Source: Streptomyces sp. NBC_00341
GTDB taxonomy: Bacteria; Actinomycetota; Actinomycetes; Streptomycetales; Streptomycetaceae
Direction of reading: 5' to 3'
DNA: 64,000 nt
Assembly: GCF_041435055.1 (NCBI RefSeq)
Contig: NZ_CP108002.1
Span: 1,860,001-1,924,000, forward strand
Shown here: one piece after another, positions 49,431 through 57,821 of the stretch
Layout of the letters: every line of letters starts with the position of its first letter
How positions within the stretch are numbered: position 1 is the first letter of the stretch
Notes under the pieces: generated by a model
Told to the model about the DNA's origin: nothing
Database searches by the model: none
Seen by the model: only the letters and a program-made list of their open reading frames with translations
Position numbers and translations under genes: made by a program

Positions 49431-50191
49431 GCGGAAGCGCCACCCTTCGTGTAGGCCTCGTAGCCCTCGTTCTCCAGCTTGTCGGCCAGCTCGGCGCCGC
49501 CGGACGCGGCGATGCGGCCGTTGGCGAAGACGTGCACGAAGTCGGGCTTGATGTACTTGAGGATGCGCGTGTAGTGCGTGATCAGCAGCGTGCCGACCTC
49601 ACCGGACTCGCGGACCCGGTTGACGCCCTCGGAGACGGTCTTCAGCGCGTCGACGTCCAGACCGGAGTCCGTCTCGTCGAGGATCGCCATCTTCGGCTTG
49701 AGCAGCTCCAGCTGAAGGATCTCGTGGCGCTTCTTCTCGCCGCCGGAGAAGCCCTCGTTGACGTTGCGCTCGGCGAAGGCGGGGTCCATCTGGAGCTCGG
49801 ACATCGCCTCCTTGACCTCCTTCACCCAGGTACGCAGCTTGGGCGCCTCGCCGCGGACGGCGGTGGCGGAGGTGCGCAGGAAGTTGGAGACCGAGACACC
49901 GGGGATCTCGACCGGGTACTGCATGGCGAGGAACAGACCGGCGCGGGCGCGCTCGTCGACGGTCATCGCCAGGACGTCCTCGCCGTCCAGGGTCACCGTG
50001 CCGCTGGTGACCGTGTACTTGGGGTGGCCTGCGAGGGAGTAGGCGAGGGTGGACTTGCCGGACCCGTTGGGGCCCATGATGGCGTGGGTCTCGCCCTGCT
50101 TCACGGTCAGGTCGACGCCCTTGAGGATCTCCTTCGTGGCGTTGTCGGCCTCGACGGTGACGTGCAGGTCGCGGATTTCAAGCGTTGCCAT
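49427..50191 (-). CDS. sufC: SufC, ATPase of the SufBCD complex
   Basis: This 254-residue ABC-type ATPase starts MATLEIRDLHVTVEADN. Walker A is GPNGSGKS, the signature FSGGEKKRHEI, Walker B AILDETDSGLD, and the switch His lies in LLITHYTRIL. It drives conformational change in the SufBD scaffold. I chose the ATG at 50191; 13 in-frame codons upstream are unlikely to be used because they run into the Rieske gene. Confidence 0.96.
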   Translation of the reverse strand: MATLEIRDLHVTVEADNATKEILKGVDLTVKQGETHAIMGPNGSGKSTLAYSLAGHPKYTVTSGTVTLDGEDVLAMTVDERARAGLFLAMQYPVEIPGVSVSNFLRTSATAVRGEAPKLRTWVKEVKEAMSELQMDPAFAERNVNEGFSGGEKKRHEILQLELLKPKMAILDETDSGLDVDALKTVSEGVNRVRESGEVGTLLITHYTRILKYIKPDFVHVFANGRIAASGGAELADKLENEGYEAYTKGGASA

Positions 50192-50198
50192 GGGTGAC

Positions 50199-50516
50199 TC
50201 AGGTCTCCTGGGTGACGGAGACGAGCACATCGTCCCCTTGGATCTTGACGGGGTATACGGGGACGGGGCGCGTCGCGGGAAGGCCGGACGGCTTGCCGGT
50301 GCGCAGGTCGAAGCTCGATCCGTGCAGCCAGCACTCGATCATGCAGTCCTCGACCTCTCCCTCGGACAGGGATACGTTCGCGTGCGAGCAGATGTCGTTG
50401 ATCGCGAACACCTCGCCCTCGGTGCGGACGACGGACACCGGCGTGCCGTCGAGCTCCACCCGCTTGGGGGTGTCGTCCTCCAGCTCGCTCAGCGCACAGG
50501 CTTTGACGAAGGCCAT
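50199..50516 (-). CDS. Rieske-type [2Fe-2S] ferredoxin in suf operon
   Basis: This 105-residue soluble Rieske protein has both ligand pairs: ICSHANVSLSEG (Cys-x-His) and ECWLHGSSFD (Cys-x2-His). It resembles the ferredoxin subunits of bacterial ring-hydroxylating dioxygenases, but its place between sufD and sufC is conserved in actinobacteria. An electron-supply role in cluster assembly is presumed. Its ATG overlaps the sufD stop by one base. Confidence 0.93.
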   Translation of the reverse strand: MAFVKACALSELEDDTPKRVELDGTPVSVVRTEGEVFAINDICSHANVSLSEGEVEDCMIECWLHGSSFDLRTGKPSGLPATRPVPVYPVKIQGDDVLVSVTQET

Positions 50517-51697
50517 CAGACCGAAGCCTTCAGCTCGGTCTCGATCTTGTCGAGGAGACGGGCTTCGACGTCCGGCAGGCCGATCTGCTGCACCAGCTCC
50601 GCGAAGAAGCCGCGCACGACGAGGCGGCGGGCCTCCTCCGCGGGGATGCCGCGGGACTGCAGGTAGAAGAGCTGCTCGTCGTCGAAGCGGCCGGTCGCGG
50701 AGGCGTGGCCGGCGCCGACGATCTCGCCGGTCTCGATCTCCAGGTTCGGCACCGAGTCGACCCGGGCACCGTCGGTGAGAACCAGGTTGCGGTTCATCTC
50801 GTAGGTGTCGGTGCCCTCGGCGGCGGCCTGGATCAGGACGTCACCGATCCACACGGCGTGCGCGCCCTCGCCCTGCAGCGCGCCCTTGTAGGCCACGTTG
50901 GACTTGCAGTGCGGGGTGTTGTGGTCGACCAGGAGGCGGTGCTCCTGGTGCTGGCCCTTGTCGGTGAAGTACAGGCCGAAGAGCTCGGCCTCGCCGCCGG
51001 GGCCCGCGTAGGCGATCCGCGGGTGGATGCGGACGACGTCGCCGCCGAAGGTGACGACGATGGACTTGAAGGAGGCGTCCCGGCCGACCAGCGCGTTGTG
51101 CTGGCCGACGTGGACGGCGCTCGCGTCCCAGTCCTGGACGGAGACGACGGTCAGCTTCGAGCCGTCGCCCAGGACGTAGTCGACGTTGGCGGCGAGCACC
51201 GCGTCACCGGTGTGGTCGATGACGACGACGGCCTCGGCGAAGGCGCCCAGCTGGATGACCTGGTGTCCGTAGGCCACCCCGCCCTCGCCGTGCACCGAGA
51301 TCCGGATCGGCTCGGTGAGCACGGCTTCCTTGTCGACGGTGACGACGGAGGCCTGCTCGAAGGAGGAGTAGGCCTGTGCGGCCACCCGGTCCACCGGCGT
51401 GCCGGCCTTGCCGAGGCGGGCGTCGTCGCGGCCGACGGTCTCGACCGTGACGCCCGCGGGGGCCTCGATGGCGACCTTCACAGCGCTGCCGGTGGCGACG
51501 GCCGTGCCGTCGTGCAGGCCGCGCAGCCGCTCCAGCGGCGTGAACCGCCATTCCTCCTCGCGGCCGTGCGGGACCGGGAAGTCCGCGACGTCGAAGGACG
51601 GGGGCGCGCTCATGCGCGTGGCGACGGTCGACTCGGCGGCCACCGCGATAGAGCCGGTGGTGGTGGAGCCCACCGGGATGTTCTGAGCCTCAGCCAT
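50516..51697 (-). CDS. sufD: SufD, scaffold component of SufBCD
   Basis: This 393-residue beta-helix protein pairs with SufB and SufC to build clusters. It has FPVPHGREEEWRFTPLERLR near residue 40, the strand-rich core, and the C-terminal GHASATGRFDDEQLFYLQSR and GIPAEEARRLVVRGFFAELV segments typical of SufB/SufD. It lies between sufB and the Rieske gene. Confidence 0.95.
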   Translation of the reverse strand: MAEAQNIPVGSTTTGSIAVAAESTVATRMSAPPSFDVADFPVPHGREEEWRFTPLERLRGLHDGTAVATGSAVKVAIEAPAGVTVETVGRDDARLGKAGTPVDRVAAQAYSSFEQASVVTVDKEAVLTEPIRISVHGEGGVAYGHQVIQLGAFAEAVVVIDHTGDAVLAANVDYVLGDGSKLTVVSVQDWDASAVHVGQHNALVGRDASFKSIVVTFGGDVVRIHPRIAYAGPGGEAELFGLYFTDKGQHQEHRLLVDHNTPHCKSNVAYKGALQGEGAHAVWIGDVLIQAAAEGTDTYEMNRNLVLTDGARVDSVPNLEIETGEIVGAGHASATGRFDDEQLFYLQSRGIPAEEARRLVVRGFFAELVQQIGLPDVEARLLDKIETELKASV

Positions 51698-51758
51698 GGC
51701 TGTCGTAGTGCTCGCTTTCTCAGGTCGGACAGATGTCGGGGGTTCGGTTGCCGGCGTA

Positions 51759-53180
51759 CTAGCCGACCGAACCCTCCATCTGCAGCTCGATCAGCCGGTT
51801 GAGCTCAAGGGCGTACTCCATCGGGAGCTCCTTCGCGATCGGCTCCACGAAGCCGCGCACGATCATCGCCATTGCCTCGAACTCGGTCATGCCGCGGCTC
51901 ATCAGGTAGAAGAGCTGGTCCTCGGAGACCTTGGAGACGGTCGCCTCGTGCCCCATCGACACGTCGTCCTCGCGGACGTCGACGTAGGGGTAGGTGTCGG
52001 AGCGGGAGATGGTGTCGACCAGCAGCGCGTCACAGAGGACGTTGGACTTCGCGCCCGGCGCGCCCTCACCGATCTCGATGAGACCTCGGTAGGAGGTGCG
52101 GCCGCCGCCTCGTGCCACCGACTTGGAGACGATGTTGGACGAGGTGTTCGGGGCCATGTGGACCATCTTGGCGCCGGCGTCCTGGTGCTGGCCCTCGCCC
52201 GCGAAGGCGATGGACAGGGTCTCGCCCTTGGCGTGCTCGCCCATCAGGTAGATGGCCGGGTACTTCATGGTGACCTTGGAGCCGATGTTGCCGTCGACCC
52301 ACTCCATGGTCGCGCCCTCGTAGGCGACGGCGCGCTTGGTCACCAGGTTGTAGACGTTGTTCGACCAGTTCTGGATCGTCGTGTAGCGGCAGCGGCCGCC
52401 CTTCTTCACGATGATCTCGACGACCGCGGAGTGCAGCGAGTCCGAGGAGTAGATCGGCGCGGTGCAGCCCTCGACGTAATGGACGTAGGCGTCCTCGTCG
52501 ACGATGATCAGCGTCCGCTCGAACTGGCCCATGTTCTCCGTGTTGATACGGAAGTAGGCCTGGAGCGGGATCTCGACGTGCACGCCCTTCGGCACGTAGA
52601 TGAACGAGCCGCCGGACCACACGGCCGAGTTCAGCGAGGCGAACTTGTTGTCACCGACGGGGATGACGGTGCCGAAGTACTCCTTGAAGAGCTCCGGGTG
52701 CTCCTTCAGCGCGGTGTCGGTGTCCATGAAGATGACACCCTGCGCCTCCAGCTCCTCGTTGATCTGGTGGTAGACGACCTCGGACTCGTACTGAGCGGCG
52801 ACACCGGCGACCAGGCGCTGCTTCTCCGCCTCCGGGATGCCGAGCTTGTCGTACGTGTTCTTGATGTCCTCGGGCAGGTCCTCCCAGGACTCCGCCTGCT
52901 TCTCCGTGGAACGCACGAAGTACTTGATGTTGTCGAAGTCGATGCCCGACAGGTCGGAGCCCCAGTTCGGCATGGGCTTCTTGCCGAAGAGCTTGAGGCC
53001 CTTGAGCCGCAGCTTCAGCATCCACTCGGGCTCGTTCTTCTTGTCCGAGATGTCGCGGACGACAGCCTCGGAGAGGCCGCGCTTGGCCGCCGCGCCTGCC
53101 GCGTCGGAGTCGGCCCAGCCGAATTCGTACGTGCCCAGGCCATCGAGCTCAGGGTGGGCAGTCTCCGTAGGGAGCGTCAT
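51759..53180 (-). CDS. sufB: SufB, scaffold component of SufBCD
   Basis: This 473-residue protein is the primary cluster-assembly scaffold. It carries the actinobacterial SufB segments [60 protein letters not shown] and the C-terminal [20 protein letters not shown]. The ATG overlaps the sufR stop by 4 bp, so regulator and scaffold are coupled. Confidence 0.96.
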   Translation of the reverse strand: MTLPTETAHPELDGLGTYEFGWADSDAAGAAAKRGLSEAVVRDISDKKNEPEWMLKLRLKGLKLFGKKPMPNWGSDLSGIDFDNIKYFVRSTEKQAESWEDLPEDIKNTYDKLGIPEAEKQRLVAGVAAQYESEVVYHQINEELEAQGVIFMDTDTALKEHPELFKEYFGTVIPVGDNKFASLNSAVWSGGSFIYVPKGVHVEIPLQAYFRINTENMGQFERTLIIVDEDAYVHYVEGCTAPIYSSDSLHSAVVEIIVKKGGRCRYTTIQNWSNNVYNLVTKRAVAYEGATMEWVDGNIGSKVTMKYPAIYLMGEHAKGETLSIAFAGEGQHQDAGAKMVHMAPNTSSNIVSKSVARGGGRTSYRGLIEIGEGAPGAKSNVLCDALLVDTISRSDTYPYVDVREDDVSMGHEATVSKVSEDQLFYLMSRGMTEFEAMAMIVRGFVEPIAKELPMEYALELNRLIELQMEGSVG

Positions 53181-53929
53181 GCGGGGTTCCTCCCGGACTT
53201 GCTGGTGGATGCTGAATCAGTTGCTGAATCAGTGGTTTGCGTCGTGGGGTGACCGCTGCGCGGGATGTAGGTCGTACACACCCCGTCGCCGTGGGCGATC
53301 GTGGCGAGACGCTGTACATGGGTCCCCAGGAGACTGGAGAAGATCTCCGTCTCCGCCTCGCACAGCTGCGGGTACTGCTCGGCGACGTGTGCGACCGGGC
53401 AGTGGTGCTGGCACAACTGCTCACCCTGCTGGGGGTCCGGCGCGCTGCGCGCCGTAGCAGCGTACCCGTCGGCGGACAAGGCCTTGGCCAGCGCATCCGT
53501 ACGGGTGCCGGGCTCCGCGGCCTCGATCGCCGCGCGGTAGGCCGCGGACTGGCCGGCCACCCTGGCACGGGCGAACGCCATGACCGCTTCCTCGCCCGCG
53601 CTCTCGGCGATCCAGCGCAGGGCGTCCGCGGCCAGCTCGTCGTAGGACTGGTCGAAGGCGTCCCGGCCGCAGTCGGTCAGGGCGAACACCTTGGCCGGGC
53701 GGCCACGGGTCCGCGTGCCGTACACCCGCTGCTCGCGCGCCTCGACGACATTGTCGGAGACGAGGGCGTCGAGCTGACGGCGGACGGCGGCCTGGGTGAG
53801 CCCCAGGCGCTTCGCGAGATCGGCGGCGGTGGACGGGCCGTGGTCCAGGACGGAGCGCGCGATCCGGTTGCGCGTCGAGCGCTCACCGGTCGCGAGTTCC
53901 TCCTGCGGAGCCTCGCCAACGTATTTCAC
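53177..53929 (-). CDS. sufR: SufR, Fe-S cluster-sensing repressor
   Basis: This 250-residue winged-helix regulator is the first gene of the suf operon. The helix-turn-helix lies at residues 20-60 ([40 protein letters not shown]). The presumed [4Fe-4S] ligands are Cys173, Cys177 and Cys190 in [20 protein letters not shown]. With the cluster bound it is expected to repress; on cluster loss it releases the operon. I chose the GTG at 53929, giving [12 protein letters not shown], the usual Streptomyces start; the frame stays open to 54001. Confidence 0.93.
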   Translation of the reverse strand: MKYVGEAPQEELATGERSTRNRIARSVLDHGPSTAADLAKRLGLTQAAVRRQLDALVSDNVVEAREQRVYGTRTRGRPAKVFALTDCGRDAFDQSYDELAADALRWIAESAGEEAVMAFARARVAGQSAAYRAAIEAAEPGTRTDALAKALSADGYAATARSAPDPQQGEQLCQHHCPVAHVAEQYPQLCEAETEIFSSLLGTHVQRLATIAHGDGVCTTYIPRSGHPTTQTTDSATDSASTSKSGRNPA

Positions 53930-54001
53930 AACGCCATTGTTGCGTAATTCATCCGGCCCTGACAACCACGGTCCGGAACGATCTACCGTGGAATCGATCA
54001 C

Positions 54002-54015
54002 TTAGGGTTACCTAA
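54002..54015. promoter_or_regulatory. Candidate SufR operator
   Basis: TTAGG-GTTA-CCTAA is an inverted repeat 73 bp upstream of the sufR start. Its location in the only sizeable gap before the operon makes it the best operator candidate. Confidence 0.5.
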
Positions 54016-54101
54016 TCAAGCCCCGTTCGAGCCGCCGGGACGGCCTGCGGGACGGTTGGCCATCGCCCCGGGCACCGCCAATGACCTGCGCATATGTCGG
54101 T

Positions 54102-54138
54102 GGGCCCGCCCCCGGCCGGATGCCGGGTGGGCGGGCCC
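54102..54138 (-). terminator. Terminator hairpin after the subtilase genes
   Basis: GGGCCCGCCC (54102-54111) pairs with GGGCGGGCCC (54129-54138), with further pairing (CCGGC/GCCGG) inside the loop. It lies 22 bp beyond the stop of the downstream subtilase gene. Confidence 0.75.
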
Positions 54139-54159
54139 GCGAGGGGCGTGGCGGCGGTT

Positions 54160-57100
54160 TCAGATCAGATCGGGCCGTTGCGTCACCCGGATGGAATTGA
54201 TCAGGGTGTCGCCCCTGATCGCGGACAGTCCCACCTCCAGCCCGCCGTCGGTGACCTTGACCGTGAAGGTCTTGGCCAGCGCCGTGCGGACGCCCCCGGA
54301 CTCCAGCCGGACGTCGATGTCGGAGACCTTCTCGGCGCCCTCCGCCGTCACGTCGAAGACCCGCTGTCCGGGCTTCATCGCGGCGGGCTCCGCGAAGCCC
54401 AGCTCTACCTCGTAGGTGCCGTTCGGAACGGCGTCGAAGCGGTACTCCGTCACGCCCTGGCGGCCCGAGCGCAGCAGCTGCTGCTGCCGGGAGCCGGCGG
54501 CGCCCGCGATGTCCTTGCGGGTGTACGTCGGCGTGGTGGCCCTGCCGACGTAGCCGTAGGAGCCGTCCGCGTACCCGAGGTCCGGCGACCAGGTGTCACC
54601 GGCCCCGTCCACGGAGGCGGTGTCCGCCCCGACGTCGATCCCCGTCCGGTAGGCGGGCACGACAACCTCGATCGGCAGCGAGAGGGACGGCGCGCGGCCG
54701 CTCTCCGAGGCGATCACGAGAGTGCCGGTGAGCACCGTGCCGGGCGTGGCGGCGGTGGTGTCGAAGGTGAGCGTGACCGCCTTGCCGGCGCCGGTGGCGA
54801 GGCTGCCGGAGGCCGGGGACACCTTCAGCCAGGCCGCGCCGTTCTTCTCCGCGACCGTGTAGGCGGCCGGGGCTCCGCTGTTCGTGAGGGTGAGCGTGCG
54901 GGTGCGCCGCTCCCCCGCGGTCATGATCAGCTGCTGGTCCGCGTCGGTCTCGTACGACACCGCTCCGGTGCGCAGGGCCGTCGCGGTGCCCACCGCGGAG
55001 AGGCTCTGGAGCGTGAAGGTGCTGTTCCCGGTCATGTAGTGCGGCGCCGTGACGGAGATCCGGTGGCTCACCGCCGTGGTCGCCGGGATCTGCGTCAGGT
55101 AGCTGCCGTCGGCGCGCGTGCTGACGGTGTCGACCGCCGTGCCGCTCCGGGTGACCGCGACGGTGGCGCCGGACACCGGCTTGCCGTCGTTGGCGTCGGT
55201 GACCGTGCCGGAGACGACGGCGTGGCCCTCGGGCCGGAAGCGGATCGCCGTGCCGTCGCGCAGCGAGCGCTCGTTGAGGGAGTACAGGAACGCGTCGGTG
55301 CCGTCGTGGTTCTCTGCGCCGATCGTGGCGCCGCCGCCGTGCTCGAAGGCGCCGTCCCCGATGTCCTTGTAGTGGAAGGTGTACGTGCCGTCCTCGCTGA
55401 TCGTGGCGGCGAAGCCGATGCGCTGCGAGGGGTCCCGGGCGAGCAGCATGTCGCGCCACTCCACGACGTACTCGCGGTGCGGCGCGGAGCCCCGCACGGA
55501 CGTGTAGACGCCGGAGGAGGCGTCCGTGGCGAGCTGGTCCCAGAACGGGGAGAGCGCGCCGTTGGCCCCCGAGGTGCTGGGCAGGCCGCCGTTGTCACCC
55601 ATGTACAGCGAGCCGAAGACCAGCTGCCCGTCGCGGGTCACCCAGCCCTTGTCGTAGGTGTGCCCGTACAGGGCGACCGGGAAGGGGAGGGTGACGGGGG
55701 CGTAGGAGCCGGTCGGCGGGTTGAGGGTGAGCCGCGTGTCCCCGGCCGGGTACGCCTCCGTGGTCTGCCGGCAGGTGGTGCCGAAGACGTCTGCTCGGGA
55801 GGCGAGCGCGACGTTCCTGCTGTTGGCGCCCTTGGCCACGGCGACAGCGACGCCGACGGCGGCCGCGCAGTGGTTGAGCGGGGTCACGCCGAACCGGTAG
55901 CTGCCGACGGGCACGGTGAGTGTGTACCTGCCGTCGGCGCCGGTCTCGACGCGTACGGGCGTGCCCTGCACCTTGACCGTCACCTCGGCCTCGGGGCCGG
56001 ACGCGCTGGTCACGGTGCCCGTCACCGTACCGGTGGGAGCGGTGGTGAGCGCCGCGTCGTGGGTGACGGTCGTGTCCTCCGCTACGGTGACGTCGGCCGT
56101 CACGGTGACGTAGCCGAACTTGCTCACGGTCACCCGGTAGTCGCCGGCCACCAGGCGCGGGAGCGAGTACGTCCCGTCCGTCTTCGTGTGCACGCTCGCG
56201 TGCATCGGCCCGTCGACGTCGACCTGGATCTCGGCGGCCGGTTCGCCATCGGCGGTGACGGTGCCGGTGAGGGCGCCGACGTTCGTGCGCGGGGCGGCGG
56301 AGACCGCGGCGTACGCGTCGAGGCGGCCGTGACCGTAGATGTTGTTGAACTCCGCGGTGCCGCCGCAGGACGTCGCGTCCACATCGGTCGCCGCGTCGTT
56401 CAGGAGCGCCTCTGTCGCCGCGACGTCGCCGCGCAGCGAGGGCGCCGCCGACCAGATCAGGGCCACCGTGGCGGCGGTGTGCGGCGAGGCCATCGACGTA
56501 CCGGACTTCGCGACGTAGCCGCCGCCGGGCGCCGCCGAGCGGATGTTGACCCCGGGTGCGGCGATGTCCGGCTTGACCCTGCCGTCGACGCCGGGGCCGC
56601 GGGCGGAGAAGTCCGCGATCCTGTCGCTGCTGTCGAGGGCGCCGGAGGAGTAGGTGTTGTTGTACGCGCCCGGGGAGCCCGCGGTGTCGCAGGAGGGGCC
56701 GGAGTTGCCGTTGGAGAACGCGGGGAAGATGCCCGCGTCGCGCCAGCCCTGGACCATGGCCTGGTACCAGGTGTCGAGGGAGTCGGCGCCCCAGGAGTTG
56801 TTGATCACGTCGGGGGCGAGGTCCGGGCGCGGGTTCTCGCCGTCGGCGTCGGTGGGCGCGAGCATCCACTGACCGGCCGCGAGCAGCGCCGACTGGGGGC
56901 AGCTCTCGGTTCCGCAGCCCTTGGCGGCGATCCAGCTCGCGCCGGGTGCGACGCCGATGGCGTTGCCGTTGCCGTCGTCGCCGACCATGCTGCCCACCGT
57001 GTGGGTGCCGTGGCCGTAGTCGTCGCAGGGCGCGTCTCCGGCGCAGGTGCCGACGGCGTCGAACCAGTTGTAGGAGTGGTCGTAGGAGCCGTCGGCCTTC

Positions 57101-57738
57101 AGTCCCCGGTAGCTCGCCGCGAGCGCGGGGTGCCGGTAGTCGACGCCGGTGTCGATGCTGCCGATGACGACGCCCTCGCCGCGTACCCCGAACTCGTTCC
57201 AGACCTTGGGCGCGTTGATCCGGTCGATGTTCCACTCGACGCCGTTGACCTTGGGCTCCGTCGTGGCGTTGAGGGGCACGGGGAGCTTGACGGCCTCGTC
57301 GGCGCGGATCGAGGCGACCTCGGGGCGGGCGGCGATCTTCTCGGCGAGCGCCTTGTCGCCGGTGACCTCGATCGTGTTGCTGATCCAGTACGGCGTGTAG
57401 TGCGCGCCCGCGTTCTTCAGCAGCGCGCGCAGCGCCTTCTGGCTCCTGTCCGCGTGGGCGGTCTTCGCCTCGATGACGGCGCGGTCCTTGTCGGCCTTCT
57501 TCTTCGCCTTGCGGGCCGCCGAGGTGTCGGCCTGCGAGTCGAGCTGGACCCAGAACGAGACGCGGTCCTTGCTGCCGAGGGCCTTGAGCACCTGCCCGTC
57601 GGCCTTCCGGAGCAGCGCGGCGGGCTTCGGTCCGGGGTCGGCCGCCGCCGCGGGCAGCGCGCCCAGGAAGGGCGCCCCCACGGCGGTGGCCAGTGCGGCG
57701 GCGAACAGTCCTTGCCACCGGGGTCTGCGTCGGTTCAC
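54160..57738 (-). CDS. Secreted multidomain S8 subtilase, downstream tandem copy
   Basis: This 1,192-residue exported serine protease has a signal peptide (VNRRRPRWQGLFAAALATAV, cleavage near AAA-DP, residue ~33). A propeptide-like region to ~170 includes a Lys/Ala-rich helix. The S8 domain has Asp196 (SIDTGVDYRHP), His243 (DYGHGTHTVG) and Ser415 (GTSMASPH). Two carboxypeptidase-regulatory-like repeats, a lectin-like beta region, a BACON-like domain (TNSGAPAAYTVAEKNGAAWL) and a C-terminal malectin-like domain (IDVGADTASVDGAGDTWSPD) follow. I chose the GTG at 57738 with AGGAGGAA upstream. It is a paralogue of the gene at 57822 and lies 83 bp downstream of it. Confidence 0.93.
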   Translation of the reverse strand: MNRRRPRWQGLFAAALATAVGAPFLGALPAAAADPGPKPAALLRKADGQVLKALGSKDRVSFWVQLDSQADTSAARKAKKKADKDRAVIEAKTAHADRSQKALRALLKNAGAHYTPYWISNTIEVTGDKALAEKIAARPEVASIRADEAVKLPVPLNATTEPKVNGVEWNIDRINAPKVWNEFGVRGEGVVIGSIDTGVDYRHPALAASYRGLKADGSYDHSYNWFDAVGTCAGDAPCDDYGHGTHTVGSMVGDDGNGNAIGVAPGASWIAAKGCGTESCPQSALLAAGQWMLAPTDADGENPRPDLAPDVINNSWGADSLDTWYQAMVQGWRDAGIFPAFSNGNSGPSCDTAGSPGAYNNTYSSGALDSSDRIADFSARGPGVDGRVKPDIAAPGVNIRSAAPGGGYVAKSGTSMASPHTAATVALIWSAAPSLRGDVAATEALLNDAATDVDATSCGGTAEFNNIYGHGRLDAYAAVSAAPRTNVGALTGTVTADGEPAAEIQVDVDGPMHASVHTKTDGTYSLPRLVAGDYRVTVSKFGYVTVTADVTVAEDTTVTHDAALTTAPTGTVTGTVTSASGPEAEVTVKVQGTPVRVETGADGRYTLTVPVGSYRFGVTPLNHCAAAVGVAVAVAKGANSRNVALASRADVFGTTCRQTTEAYPAGDTRLTLNPPTGSYAPVTLPFPVALYGHTYDKGWVTRDGQLVFGSLYMGDNGGLPSTSGANGALSPFWDQLATDASSGVYTSVRGSAPHREYVVEWRDMLLARDPSQRIGFAATISEDGTYTFHYKDIGDGAFEHGGGATIGAENHDGTDAFLYSLNERSLRDGTAIRFRPEGHAVVSGTVTDANDGKPVSGATVAVTRSGTAVDTVSTRADGSYLTQIPATTAVSHRISVTAPHYMTGNSTFTLQSLSAVGTATALRTGAVSYETDADQQLIMTAGERRTRTLTLTNSGAPAAYTVAEKNGAAWLKVSPASGSLATGAGKAVTLTFDTTAATPGTVLTGTLVIASESGRAPSLSLPIEVVVPAYRTGIDVGADTASVDGAGDTWSPDLGYADGSYGYVGRATTPTYTRKDIAGAAGSRQQQLLRSGRQGVTEYRFDAVPNGTYEVELGFAEPAAMKPGQRVFDVTAEGAEKVSDIDVRLESGGVRTALAKTFTVKVTDGGLEVGLSAIRGDTLINSIRVTQRPDLI

Positions 57739-57821
57739 GTCGGGTTCCTCCTCTGGCCGGGCGGCGGCGGGTGAGCCCGACGCCGCCCGGATACGCACGT
57801 GGGCAGGGGTGGTGGCGGGTG

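Noticed and set aside
54094-57774. Open frame of about 1,226 codons on the plus strand
   Set aside because: It is antisense to the downstream subtilase gene, whose triad, signal peptide and domains are clear. Its Gly/Arg/Val/Asp-rich composition is the usual mirror of a GC-biased gene.
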